Origin: Aromatoleum toluclasticum ATCC 700605
GTDB taxonomy: Bacteria; Pseudomonadota; Gammaproteobacteria; Burkholderiales; Rhodocyclaceae
Length of the DNA stretch: 64,000 nucleotides
Reading direction: 5' to 3'
Assembly: GCF_000378245.1 (NCBI RefSeq)
Contig: NZ_KB899496.1
Location: 62,001-126,000 of the forward strand
Shown: piece after piece, positions 44,318 to 53,215 of the stretch
Position numbering within the stretch: the first letter of the stretch is position 1
Layout of the letters: the number at the start of each line of letters is the position of its first letter
Made by a program: the position numbers and the translations under genes
The notes under the pieces: generated by a model
What the model saw: only the letters and a program-made list of their open reading frames with translations
Database searches by the model: none
Told to the model about the DNA's origin: nothing

Positions 44318-44736
44318 GATGCTCACCTTTAGTTTTTTGCTGACTCGATTCGCCGTCGATGCCTCCGCTGCGTAACGCGGAGGCGTGATCGGTGCTCAGG
44401 TGCCGAAGAAGTAGTTGCGTTCTTCAACAGTTGCAAAAGTAAACAAACTAGTTGCGCAATGCAACTAAAAGTGAGCGACTGTTGACGAATGTCAAAAGGC
44501 CGTCCGCGAGGGGATGGTGCGTCCGGGTGGCATGGAAACGCGATCGCATGCCGTGCGTCCGTTCCCGCAGGAGCGCGGCGGCACGGCACGGAAAGCCTTC
44601 GATCTCGTTTGCGACGGCGCCGCGGATGCGGGCCTGCGTGTGCGCAGGAGTCGCCGCGACGACCGACGTCGCGGCGCGGAGGAATGCCGGCGTAGGGGAA
44701 TGCCGGCGGAGGAGAGAGTGATGCCGCGGACGCGGA
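44318..44736. other. Intergenic region upstream of the MFS gene
   Basis: This 419-base stretch lies between the 3' end of recJ and the MFS start. The first ~150 bases hold the MFS promoter region with the TAGTTGC inverted repeat and AT-rich sequence. The rest (about 44490-44736) is GC-rich with short open frames on the plus strand that lack ribosome-binding sites and recognisable protein sequence; I see no gene there. Confidence 0.6.
44449..44467. promoter_or_regulatory. Candidate MarR operator
   Basis: TAGTTGC and GCAACTA form perfect 7-base arms around GCAAT, 133 bases before the MFS start. Further AGTTGC copies lie at 44412-44417 and 44429-44434. The size fits a MarR dimer site. Confidence 0.55.
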
Positions 44737-46428
44737 TCAGGCCGCTTCGAAGTGCTCCAGCATCAGCTGCAGGCTGGTGACGCCGTTGTATTCGTTCGGC
44801 GCAAGGCGGAATGCCGCCCGGATCTGCTGCGGCGCGCCTTCGGCAAAATTGAAGCGGATGCCGTCGAAGCGCACGTTGTTCTTCGAAAGCTGCAGCTTGA
44901 GGTGCTTGTCCTTGAGCAGACGTTGGTTGTCGACCCGGAACACGTCGTCGAACAGCGGTGCCGGGAAACCCTGGCCCCAGATGTCCTGCTCGATCAGCCG
45001 CGCGGCTTCCAGGCTCATGTAGCCGGTCTCGAGCGGTCCGTCGGTGTCCAGCGTGCGGGTCAGGTCCGCGGCTTCCACGAGGGACTGCACCGTTTCCTCG
45101 AACACGCGCTGGAAGCGGTCGTAGTCGTCCTCGCGGATCGTCAGGCCCGCAGCCATCGAGTGCCCGCCGAAGCGCAGGATCAGGTCGGGGTACTGCTTGC
45201 TCACCAGATCGAGCGCGTCACGCAGATGCAGGTTCTGGATCGAGCGGCCGGAGCCCTTCAACTGGCCCTCGTCGCCGCGGGCGAAGGCGATCACCGGGCG
45301 GTGCAGCCTTTCCTTGATCCGGCCGGCGACGATCCCGATCACGCCCTGGTGCCAGTCAGGCTCGAACAGGCTGACGGTGGCGCAGTTGCCCGGGTCGAAA
45401 TCCGCCAGGCGCGCGAGGGCCTCCTCCTGCATGCCCTGCTCGATGCTGCGCCGTTCGCGATTGAGGCGGTCGAGTTCCTGTGCGATGTTGAGCGCCCTGC
45501 CCATGTCGTCGGTGACCAGGCATTCGATGCCGAGGCTCATGTCCGACAGGCGCCCGGCGGCGTTCAGGCGCGGGCCGAGCCCGAACCCCATGTCGAAGGT
45601 GCTCGCGCGCGCAGGGTCGCGAGCGGCGACGGAGAACAGCGCGCGGATGCCCGGATGCATGCGGTCGGCGCGCATCCGCGCGAGGCCCTGCGACACGAGG
45701 ATGCGGTTGTTGTGGTCGAGCTTCACGACGTCGGCGACCGTACCGAGGGCCACGAGGTCGAGCAGTTCGCCGAGGTTCGGTTCCTGCCGCCCGGCAAACG
45801 CGCCGCGCTCGCGCAACTCTGCGCGCAGCGCGAGCATGGTGTAGAACATCACGCCGACGCCGGCGAGCGACTTGCTCGGGAAGTCGCAACCCGGCTGGTT
45901 CGGATTCACGATCACGTCGGCATCGGGGAGCGTGTCGCCTGGCAGGTGGTGATCGGTGATCACCGTGGCCATGCCGTAGCTGCGCGCCGCAGCGACGCCT
46001 TCCACGCTGGCGATGCCGTTGTCGACGGTGATCAGGACGTCGGGCTCCATGCGCGCGGCCAACTCGACGATGGCGGGCGTCAGCCCGTAACCATACTCGA
46101 AGCGGTTCGGCACCAGGTAGCCGACGTCTGCACCGAAGGCCCGCAGGGCCCGCACGCCCACCGCGCAGGCCGTTGCCCCGTCGCAGTCGTAGTCGGCGAC
46201 GATCACCATGCGCGCGCCGGCCTCGATCGCATCGGCCAGCAACGCCGCGGCTTCGCTCGCACCCTTGAGGGCTGCGGGCGGAATCATGGCCTTGAGCGAG
46301 TAGTCGAGCTCATCGCGACGTGAGATGCCGCGCGCGGCGTAGATGCGGGCGAGCAGCGGATGGGTGCCGGCGTCGATCAGGCGTTGCATGGAGCGGGGCG
46401 GAATCGCCCGCGTCTGGATTCGGGTCAT
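44737..46428 (-). CDS. recJ: Single-stranded-DNA-specific exonuclease RecJ
   Basis: A 563-aa RecJ, the 5'-3' ssDNA exonuclease of recombination and mismatch repair. DHH-family motifs are ADYDCDGATA, VDNGIASVEG and ITDHHLPGD, and the DHHA1 domain contains GSGRSIQNLHLRDAL and RFGGHSMAAGLTI. The OB-fold C-terminus ends in FRLAPNEYNGVTSLQLML. The ATG at 46428 gives the normal N-terminus (MTRIQTRAIP) and overlaps the upstream gene's stop by four bases. Confidence 0.95.
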   Translation of the reverse strand: MTRIQTRAIPPRSMQRLIDAGTHPLLARIYAARGISRRDELDYSLKAMIPPAALKGASEAAALLADAIEAGARMVIVADYDCDGATACAVGVRALRAFGADVGYLVPNRFEYGYGLTPAIVELAARMEPDVLITVDNGIASVEGVAAARSYGMATVITDHHLPGDTLPDADVIVNPNQPGCDFPSKSLAGVGVMFYTMLALRAELRERGAFAGRQEPNLGELLDLVALGTVADVVKLDHNNRILVSQGLARMRADRMHPGIRALFSVAARDPARASTFDMGFGLGPRLNAAGRLSDMSLGIECLVTDDMGRALNIAQELDRLNRERRSIEQGMQEEALARLADFDPGNCATVSLFEPDWHQGVIGIVAGRIKERLHRPVIAFARGDEGQLKGSGRSIQNLHLRDALDLVSKQYPDLILRFGGHSMAAGLTIREDDYDRFQRVFEETVQSLVEAADLTRTLDTDGPLETGYMSLEAARLIEQDIWGQGFPAPLFDDVFRVDNQRLLKDKHLKLQLSKNNVRFDGIRFNFAEGAPQQIRAAFRLAPNEYNGVTSLQLMLEHFEAA

Positions 46429-47516
46429 CGTGTGCCTGGATGTTGAGGGGGGCGGGAGTCGGCAGGTGCTCCCGGCGGGGAGGCGACGGCTGGCGCGATC
46501 GACTTCAGCAGCGTGTCCAGCGAAAGGGGCTTGCGCCAGAATTTCCATGTATCGGCGGCGCGCACTTCGAGCTCGAGTGTCCCGCGGTCGCCCGGCGCGG
46601 TGATCTTCAAGGCCCGCAGGCGCCGTCCGCGCAGGGCCGCCGCGAGCGGCGCGAACCAGCTGTGTTCGAGCTTCGCGAGCCGGGTTCTCCAGCTCTCGAT
46701 ATCGAGATGCCGCGCCGGCAGCAGCAGATCGTCGAGCACGACCAGCGCGTCACCGTCCAGGGCCGTGGTGCAATCCGGTGCAGCCACGGAGCAGCCTGCC
46801 GCGAGGGCGAAGCCGCGCATCAGCGGATCGTCCGCCTGGATGGCGCGTGCGGCCGAGCGCTGCGCGGGACGCGGCAGGCCGGCCCCCCAGAACCAGAGGC
46901 TGTTCGCCGGCCGGTGACCGGCGGCTTCGCGTGCCTGATTGACCGGATGGTTGTGCAGCACGATCTGCAGCTCATTCATCGTGCGCTGCCACAGGCGGGC
47001 GTCCTCGCCTTCCGGAAGGAAGTCGCGGACCGGGCGGCCGACCACGTCGTGCAGGGGAAAGAAGCGCGTGCGCGCAGGGGCTGCGAGGCGCAGGTACCAG
47101 CGGTTCGACGTGGCCGCCTCGAAGCTGCCGAGGTCGCCGAAGGTGTCATTGAGGGCGGCGATGAGCGCGGCGACGTCCTCCGGCCCGAGTTCGCCGGCGG
47201 GAAATTCGTTGAGCAGCAGGTGCTCGCGGGCGAACGAAAGATTGACCGGGTCCGCACACAGCCAGCTCGCGGCGGCAGCGGGCGCGGGCAGTGCGGGTTC
47301 GCCGAGTCGGCGCAGGGCGGCGAGTGGAGGGGCTCCCTCATCGTCGGGATAGCCCATCAGTCGCGCGAGCTGCGCGTCGAGCGGTTCGAAGGGCGCGAAG
47401 CTGCGCCTTCCCTGGCCGAGCAGCCACGCGAGCGAAGTCAGTTCGAGGCCCGAGGCGGGGCTGATGGCGGAGGCCGCCGGCCAGATCAGGCCGGGGACGA
47501 CAAGATGAATCTGCAT
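46425..47516 (-). CDS. RpfE-like / phosphoglycerate-mutase-like protein of unknown function
   Basis: A 363-aa protein beginning MQIHLVVPGLIWP and containing RLMGYPDDEG, FAREHLLLNEFPAGELG, NELQIVLHNHPVN and SLWFWGAGLPR. These suit the family found beside recJ in beta- and gammaproteobacteria, called RpfE in Xanthomonas and loosely related to cofactor-independent phosphoglycerate mutases. It lacks an obvious full metal-binding set, so enzyme activity is uncertain. The frame is open far upstream through HiPIP, but homology begins at 47516. It is coupled to recJ by a four-base overlap. Confidence 0.75.
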   Translation of the reverse strand: MQIHLVVPGLIWPAASAISPASGLELTSLAWLLGQGRRSFAPFEPLDAQLARLMGYPDDEGAPPLAALRRLGEPALPAPAAAASWLCADPVNLSFAREHLLLNEFPAGELGPEDVAALIAALNDTFGDLGSFEAATSNRWYLRLAAPARTRFFPLHDVVGRPVRDFLPEGEDARLWQRTMNELQIVLHNHPVNQAREAAGHRPANSLWFWGAGLPRPAQRSAARAIQADDPLMRGFALAAGCSVAAPDCTTALDGDALVVLDDLLLPARHLDIESWRTRLAKLEHSWFAPLAAALRGRRLRALKITAPGDRGTLELEVRAADTWKFWRKPLSLDTLLKSIAPAVASPPGAPADSRPPQHPGTR

Positions 47517-47611
47517 GGGACGCCGGGTGAAAATCCGCGCCGAGTCTAGCATACCGCCCGCCCGGCCCGAGCGTGGTAAGCCGGGCACGGCGGATTCCGC
47601 CCGTGCAGCCC

Positions 47612-47875
47612 TTATGCCTTCTTCGCCCAGGCGATGCAGTAGCCGTTCGGCGAGATCTCGGTGTCGTTGGGGAAGACCTTGCAGCCGCCCGGGGCGGTGG
47701 ATGACGCTCCGGGAACGAACAGGTTGCAGTCCAGGCACTTCTTGTCGCCTTCGGGTGTGTCCTTGTATTTCATCGAGGTGCGGATGCCGTCGTTTTTCGC
47801 AGCCATGGCAACGATCGGAATCAATGCGAGGGTCATGCCACCCATTTTCAGCATGTTGCGGCGGGACTGAATCAT
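47612..47875 (-). CDS. High-potential iron-sulfur protein (HiPIP), Tat-exported
   Basis: An 87-aa small periplasmic electron carrier. It has a twin-arginine signal (SRRNMLK at 4-10, then a hydrophobic segment ending AMAA) and the four cysteines C47, C50, C65 and C80 that hold the [4Fe-4S] cluster. HiPIPs donate electrons to respiratory or photosynthetic complexes in purple and denitrifying proteobacteria. AGGAGAG precedes the ATG. It has a good promoter of its own just upstream. Confidence 0.93.
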   Translation of the reverse strand: MIQSRRNMLKMGGMTLALIPIVAMAAKNDGIRTSMKYKDTPEGDKKCLDCNLFVPGASSTAPGGCKVFPNDTEISPNGYCIAWAKKA

Positions 47876-47914
47876 CGGACTCTCCTGTTTTCTGGCCCAA
47901 GTCGGGTGACAGGT

Positions 47915-47943
47915 ATTATCCATATGGAATTACAATATTCCAA
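47915..47943 (-). promoter_or_regulatory. HiPIP promoter with overlapping inverted repeat
   Basis: On the minus strand TTGGAA (47943-47938) and GATAAT (47920-47915) are spaced by exactly 17 bases, a good sigma-70 promoter. The inverted repeat TGGAAT-N6-ATTCCA (47925-47942) covers the -35 and spacer and could bind a repressor or activator. Confidence 0.6.
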
Positions 47944-48018
47944 TAGAATTTAATGGCGAGCCGTTCGCCTGCGCGCAGTGCGTCGCTATCGCCCGGGCGA
48001 ACGGCCCCAGAAACGATT

Positions 48019-48059
48019 CGGGCGCCCCGGAACCATCGCTGATGGTTCCGGGGCGCCCG
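48019..48059. terminator. Strong hairpin downstream of the universal stress gene
   Basis: A perfect 19-base stem, CGGGCGCCCCGGAACCATC with its complement, and a three-base loop lies 45 bases after the stop of the universal stress gene. T-runs on both sides are short. It probably ends that transcript. Confidence 0.65.
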
Positions 48060-48103
48060 TTTATGGGTGGAGTGACGGATGCCCTTGCGGCATCCGGTCC
48101 AAC

Positions 48104-48571
48104 TTACTTTCCGCGAACGAGTACCAGCGAAGTGGTGGCGAGGCGAACTAGATCCTCGGCCACGTTGCCGACGAACAGCCGCGCGAAGCCGCGGCGTCCG
48201 TGCGTTCCTGCGACGATCACGTCTGCCTGCCAGGCGGTCGCGCCTTCGACGATCCATTCGGCGACGCGCTTGTGCGCGAGTTCGATCTTGTCCTCGCTTT
48301 CGAGCAGTGCGGTATCAACCTGCACGCCGGCGTCGGCGGCCTTCTTCGCTGCCGCGTCGAGCAGGGCGGTGCCGGCCTTGCGCATGGCATCTTCGACCTG
48401 AGCGACGTCCAGAATCGCCTCGAGTCCCACGGCGCTGCGGACCGGGGCCTCGTCGGCAACGTGCACGATGCGCAGGGCTGCACCCAGAGCCTTGGCGAGC
48501 GTGATCGCTTCGTCCAGGGCGGCGTTGGAGGTCGCGCTGTCATCGACCGCGACCAGAATCCTCTTGTACAT
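48104..48571 (-). CDS. Universal stress protein (UspA family)
   Basis: A 155-aa single-domain universal stress protein: start MYKRILVAVDDSATSNAALD, then the ATP-binding pattern GTHGRRGFARLFVGN (G-x2-G-x9-G) and SLVLVRGK at the end. The last glycine is followed by Asn instead of Ser/Thr, so nucleotide binding is likely but not assured. GGAG precedes the ATG at 48571. It lies downstream of lldP on the same strand, 87 bases apart. Confidence 0.9.
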   Translation of the reverse strand: MYKRILVAVDDSATSNAALDEAITLAKALGAALRIVHVADEAPVRSAVGLEAILDVAQVEDAMRKAGTALLDAAAKKAADAGVQVDTALLESEDKIELAHKRVAEWIVEGATAWQADVIVAGTHGRRGFARLFVGNVAEDLVRLATTSLVLVRGK

Positions 48572-48658
48572 GTGATGCTCCGATGAATACGGGATGATTG
48601 GTTTTCGCGAAGGGCCGGCACCGTCCGCGAACGGGGCGCCGGCCACAGTTCCCGGCCC

Positions 48659-50338
<1,680 letters not shown>

Positions 50339-50411
50339 GTCGTGTTCCCCCTTTAATTGTTTGACGGACCGTGAACCGAATTCGCATTGCGTAGCGAACG
50401 ATACGAATAAG

Positions 50412-50422
50412 TTGTCTGACAA
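50412..50422. promoter_or_regulatory. GntR/LldR-type operator upstream of lldP
   Basis: TTGTCTGACAA fits TNGTNNNACNA, the consensus of FadR-subfamily GntR regulators including LldR. It is inverted and lies in the 251-base region between lldP and lolC, 74 bases before the lldP start. Confidence 0.55.
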
Positions 50423-50589
50423 ACTACCGGGGTATTCCCTGTCGGGGGAAACCCGTACGTAGGGGCGGTCTGCGACGGCCCAATGTTGTCAGTCGTTCCG
50501 ATCGCAGGATGCACAAACTCCCAATTCGGCCGTGCAAAGGGCACAATGACAGGTTTTCCCATAATCGCCGGCGGTTTCCGCCCGAAGCA

Positions 50590-51843
50590 ATGCGATACGA
50601 ACTATTGGTTGGACTGCGCTATACCCGCTCGCGAAAACGCGCCCAGGGTCGCAACCGTTTCATTTCCTTCATCTCCCTCGTGTCTATGCTGGGCACGGGT
50701 CTGGGCGTCGCCGCGCTGATCGTCGTGTTGTCGGTGATGAACGGTTTTCAGGAAGAATTGCGCACGCGCATTCTCGGCGTTGCCTCCCATATCCAGATCT
50801 CCGGCCCCGGCGGCGAGCTCGACTCGTGGCAGCAGGTGGCCGACGAGGCGAGCCGTCATCCCGATGTGCGGGGAGCGGCTCCGTATGTCCAGGAACAGGG
50901 CATGCTGTCCTTCGACCAGGCGGTGCGCGGCACGCTCGTGCGCGGCGTGCTGCCGGACGCCGAGGAGAAAGTGGCGGACTTTGCGCGCCACATGCGTGCG
51001 GGCCGTTTCGATGCGCTGCAGCCGGGGCGCTTCGGCATCATTCTCGGGCGGGACCTGGCCTTCGCGCTGCGCGTCCAGGTCGGCGACAAGGTGACCCTCA
51101 TCGCCCCGCAGGGGCTCGTGACGCCGGCAGCGGTGCTGCCGCGGGTCAAGCAGTTCGAAGTGGTCGGCATCTTCGAGGCCGGCATGTACGAATATGATTC
51201 GGGACTGGCGCTGGTGCACATGCAGGATGCGCAGGTGCTGTACCGGCTCGACGAACGCGTGAGTGGCGTGCGTCTAAAGCTCGACGACCTCTTCGCCGCG
51301 CCGCGCGTGGCGCGGGAACTGGCCGGATCGATGACATCCGACCTCGCTGTCAGCGACTGGACGCGCAGCCACGCCAACTTCTTCCGGGCGGTGGCGCTGG
51401 AGAAGACCATGATGACGATCATCCTCTTCCTGATCGTCGCGGTCGCCGCCTTCAACATCGTCTCGACGCTGGTCATGGCGGTGCAGGAAAAGTACGCCGA
51501 CATCGCGATCCTGCGCACGCTGGGCGCGAGCCCGGGCTCGATCATGGCGATCTTCGTGCTGCAGGGCGCGATCATCGGACTCGTGGGCCTTGCGGGCGGC
51601 GTGATCGGCGGGCTGCTGCTGGCCGGCAACCTCGACGTGATCATCCCGGCGCTCGAAACGCTGACCGGCGCGACGCTGTGGAACAAGGAAATCTATTACA
51701 TCAGCGAACTGCCGTCGAAGGTGCTGCCGTCGGACGTCATCACCATCGTGTCGGTGTCCTTCGTCCTGACCCTGGTTGCGACCCTGTATCCGAGCTGGCG
51801 CGCGAGCCGCGTGAATCCCGCGGAGGCGCTGCGCTATGAGTGA
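50590..51843 (+). CDS. lolC: LolC/LolE-type lipoprotein-releasing permease
   Basis: A 417-aa inner-membrane permease of the LolCDE complex, which extracts outer-membrane lipoproteins and hands them to LolA. Four transmembrane helices flank a periplasmic domain (about 45-265). [17 protein letters not shown] and the cytoplasmic coupling segment [14 protein letters not shown] are conserved, and it ends [12 protein letters not shown]. Only one permease is encoded, followed by lolD, so a homodimer (the LolF-type arrangement of many proteobacteria) is more likely than LolC plus LolE. The ATG at 50590 is the family's usual start. Confidence 0.9.
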   Translation: MRYELLVGLRYTRSRKRAQGRNRFISFISLVSMLGTGLGVAALIVVLSVMNGFQEELRTRILGVASHIQISGPGGELDSWQQVADEASRHPDVRGAAPYVQEQGMLSFDQAVRGTLVRGVLPDAEEKVADFARHMRAGRFDALQPGRFGIILGRDLAFALRVQVGDKVTLIAPQGLVTPAAVLPRVKQFEVVGIFEAGMYEYDSGLALVHMQDAQVLYRLDERVSGVRLKLDDLFAAPRVARELAGSMTSDLAVSDWTRSHANFFRAVALEKTMMTIILFLIVAVAAFNIVSTLVMAVQEKYADIAILRTLGASPGSIMAIFVLQGAIIGLVGLAGGVIGGLLLAGNLDVIIPALETLTGATLWNKEIYYISELPSKVLPSDVITIVSVSFVLTLVATLYPSWRASRVNPAEALRYE

Positions 51844-52522
51844 TCCGATGAACGAAACGGTACTGGCCTGCCGCGGCCTGTCCAAGAGCTTCCGCGAGGG
51901 CGCCGATGCCGTGCGGGTGCTGCACGACGTGACGCTGGAAGTGAAGCGCGGCGAGCGGTTGTCCATCGTGGGAGCGTCCGGTTCGGGCAAGAGCACCCTG
52001 CTGCATCTGCTGGGTGGGCTGGACGTGCCGGGCGCGGGCTCCGTGGAGCTGATGGGGCGCGAATTCTCGCGCATGTCGGACGCCGAGCGGGGCGAGGCAC
52101 GCAATGAAAGGCTGGGCTTCGTGTACCAGTTCCATCATCTGCTGCACGAGTTCTCGGCCCTCGAGAACGTCGCGATGCCGCTCTACATCCGGCGCCTGGA
52201 TCGTGCCGAAGCGGACGCGCGCGCCGAAGCCATGCTCAAGGAGGTCGGGCTAGGCCACCGCCTCGACCACGCACCGGGCGAACTCTCGGGCGGCGAGCGT
52301 CAGCGTGCCGCGATCGCGCGGGCGCTGGTGACGCAGCCGGCCTGCGTGCTGGCCGACGAGCCGACCGGCAACCTCGACCGCAAGACGGCCGAGGTGATCT
52401 TCGACCTGATGCTGAGCCTCAACGAGCGGCACGCGACCAGCTTCGTGATCGTCACGCACGACGAGGGGCTCGCACGCCGCACGCAGCGCACGCTGCGCCT
52501 CGACGACGGACGCCTGATCTGA
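51836..52522 (+). CDS. lolD: Lipoprotein-releasing ATPase LolD
   Basis: A 228-aa ATPase with Walker [25 protein letters not shown] (the LolD motif contacting the permease), signature LSGGERQR and Walker [12 protein letters not shown]. It overlaps lolC by 8 bases, so the two are coupled. It energises lipoprotein release from the inner membrane. Confidence 0.95.
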   Translation: MSDPMNETVLACRGLSKSFREGADAVRVLHDVTLEVKRGERLSIVGASGSGKSTLLHLLGGLDVPGAGSVELMGREFSRMSDAERGEARNERLGFVYQFHHLLHEFSALENVAMPLYIRRLDRAEADARAEAMLKEVGLGHRLDHAPGELSGGERQRAAIARALVTQPACVLADEPTGNLDRKTAEVIFDLMLSLNERHATSFVIVTHDEGLARRTQRTLRLDDGRLI

Positions 52523-52550
52523 AACCGCGCAGCGCGCTCGCGGATCCCGC

Positions 52551-53099
52551 TCATGATTCGCAGCTGCGCCGCGCGCGGCGGCTGTGCCACGCACGGATCA
52601 GCCATAGCCGCCAGGCTGCCTTGACGCCGATGTAACCCGCCAGGGAGAAGATCGCGGCGAGCAGGATCAGCCCGAGCGCCAGCGGCTTGCCCAGTCCGAC
52701 CATCCAGTCGGCCACTTCCCCGAGCCACTGGGCGAACTGCAGGTCCCCCATGTCCGGCGGCTTCACGAAGCCGTTGGTGCTCAGCCCCATCGCGCGGGTG
52801 CCGAGACCGTACGCGAGCACGTAGAGCGGGACGATGGTGAGGGGATTCGAATACAGCGTGGTCAGCACCGCGAGCGGAAGGTTGACGCGGAACAGCACGC
52901 ACCCGGCCGCCGCGGCAAGTGCCTGGAAAGGGCCGGGAATCAGTCCGCAGAACAGACCCAGCGCGATCCCGCCAGCCGCCGAGTGACGGTTCAGGTGCCA
53001 CAGGCGCGGGTGGAGCAGCGAGTTGGAGAACGGACGCAGCCAGCGGTTGCTGTGCACCGATTCATGATTCGGCAGGAAACGCTTGATCGTCTTGCGCAT
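52551..53099 (-). CDS. DUF2062 membrane protein
   Basis: A 182-aa protein of the DUF2062 family, with about three hydrophobic segments and the family pattern LHPRLWHLNRHSAAGGIALGLF (split), FCGLIPGPFQ and TTLYSNPLTIVPLYVLAYGLG. Function unknown; DUF2062 is often found beside glycosyltransferases or lol/comEC genes. The start MRKTIKRFLPNHES has a weak ribosome-binding site; a Met 10 codons upstream is possible. It converges on lolD and is divergent from comEC. Confidence 0.85.
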   Translation of the reverse strand: MRKTIKRFLPNHESVHSNRWLRPFSNSLLHPRLWHLNRHSAAGGIALGLFCGLIPGPFQALAAAAGCVLFRVNLPLAVLTTLYSNPLTIVPLYVLAYGLGTRAMGLSTNGFVKPPDMGDLQFAQWLGEVADWMVGLGKPLALGLILLAAIFSLAGYIGVKAAWRLWLIRAWHSRRARRSCES

Positions 53100-53215
53100 T
53101 CTGGCTGGCGGATTCCATGTCCAGTTCATTGTCGCGGCGGCAGCGGTTGGTGCCGCTATCCGCGCGACATCGCCGTACTTGTCCGCAGTCGGCTCCGCGG
53201 GCATGATTACGGCGT

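Noticed and set aside
44452-44780. Short plus-strand frames upstream of recJ's 3' end
   Set aside because: Arg-rich, no recognisable sequence and no convincing start signal; treated as intergenic.
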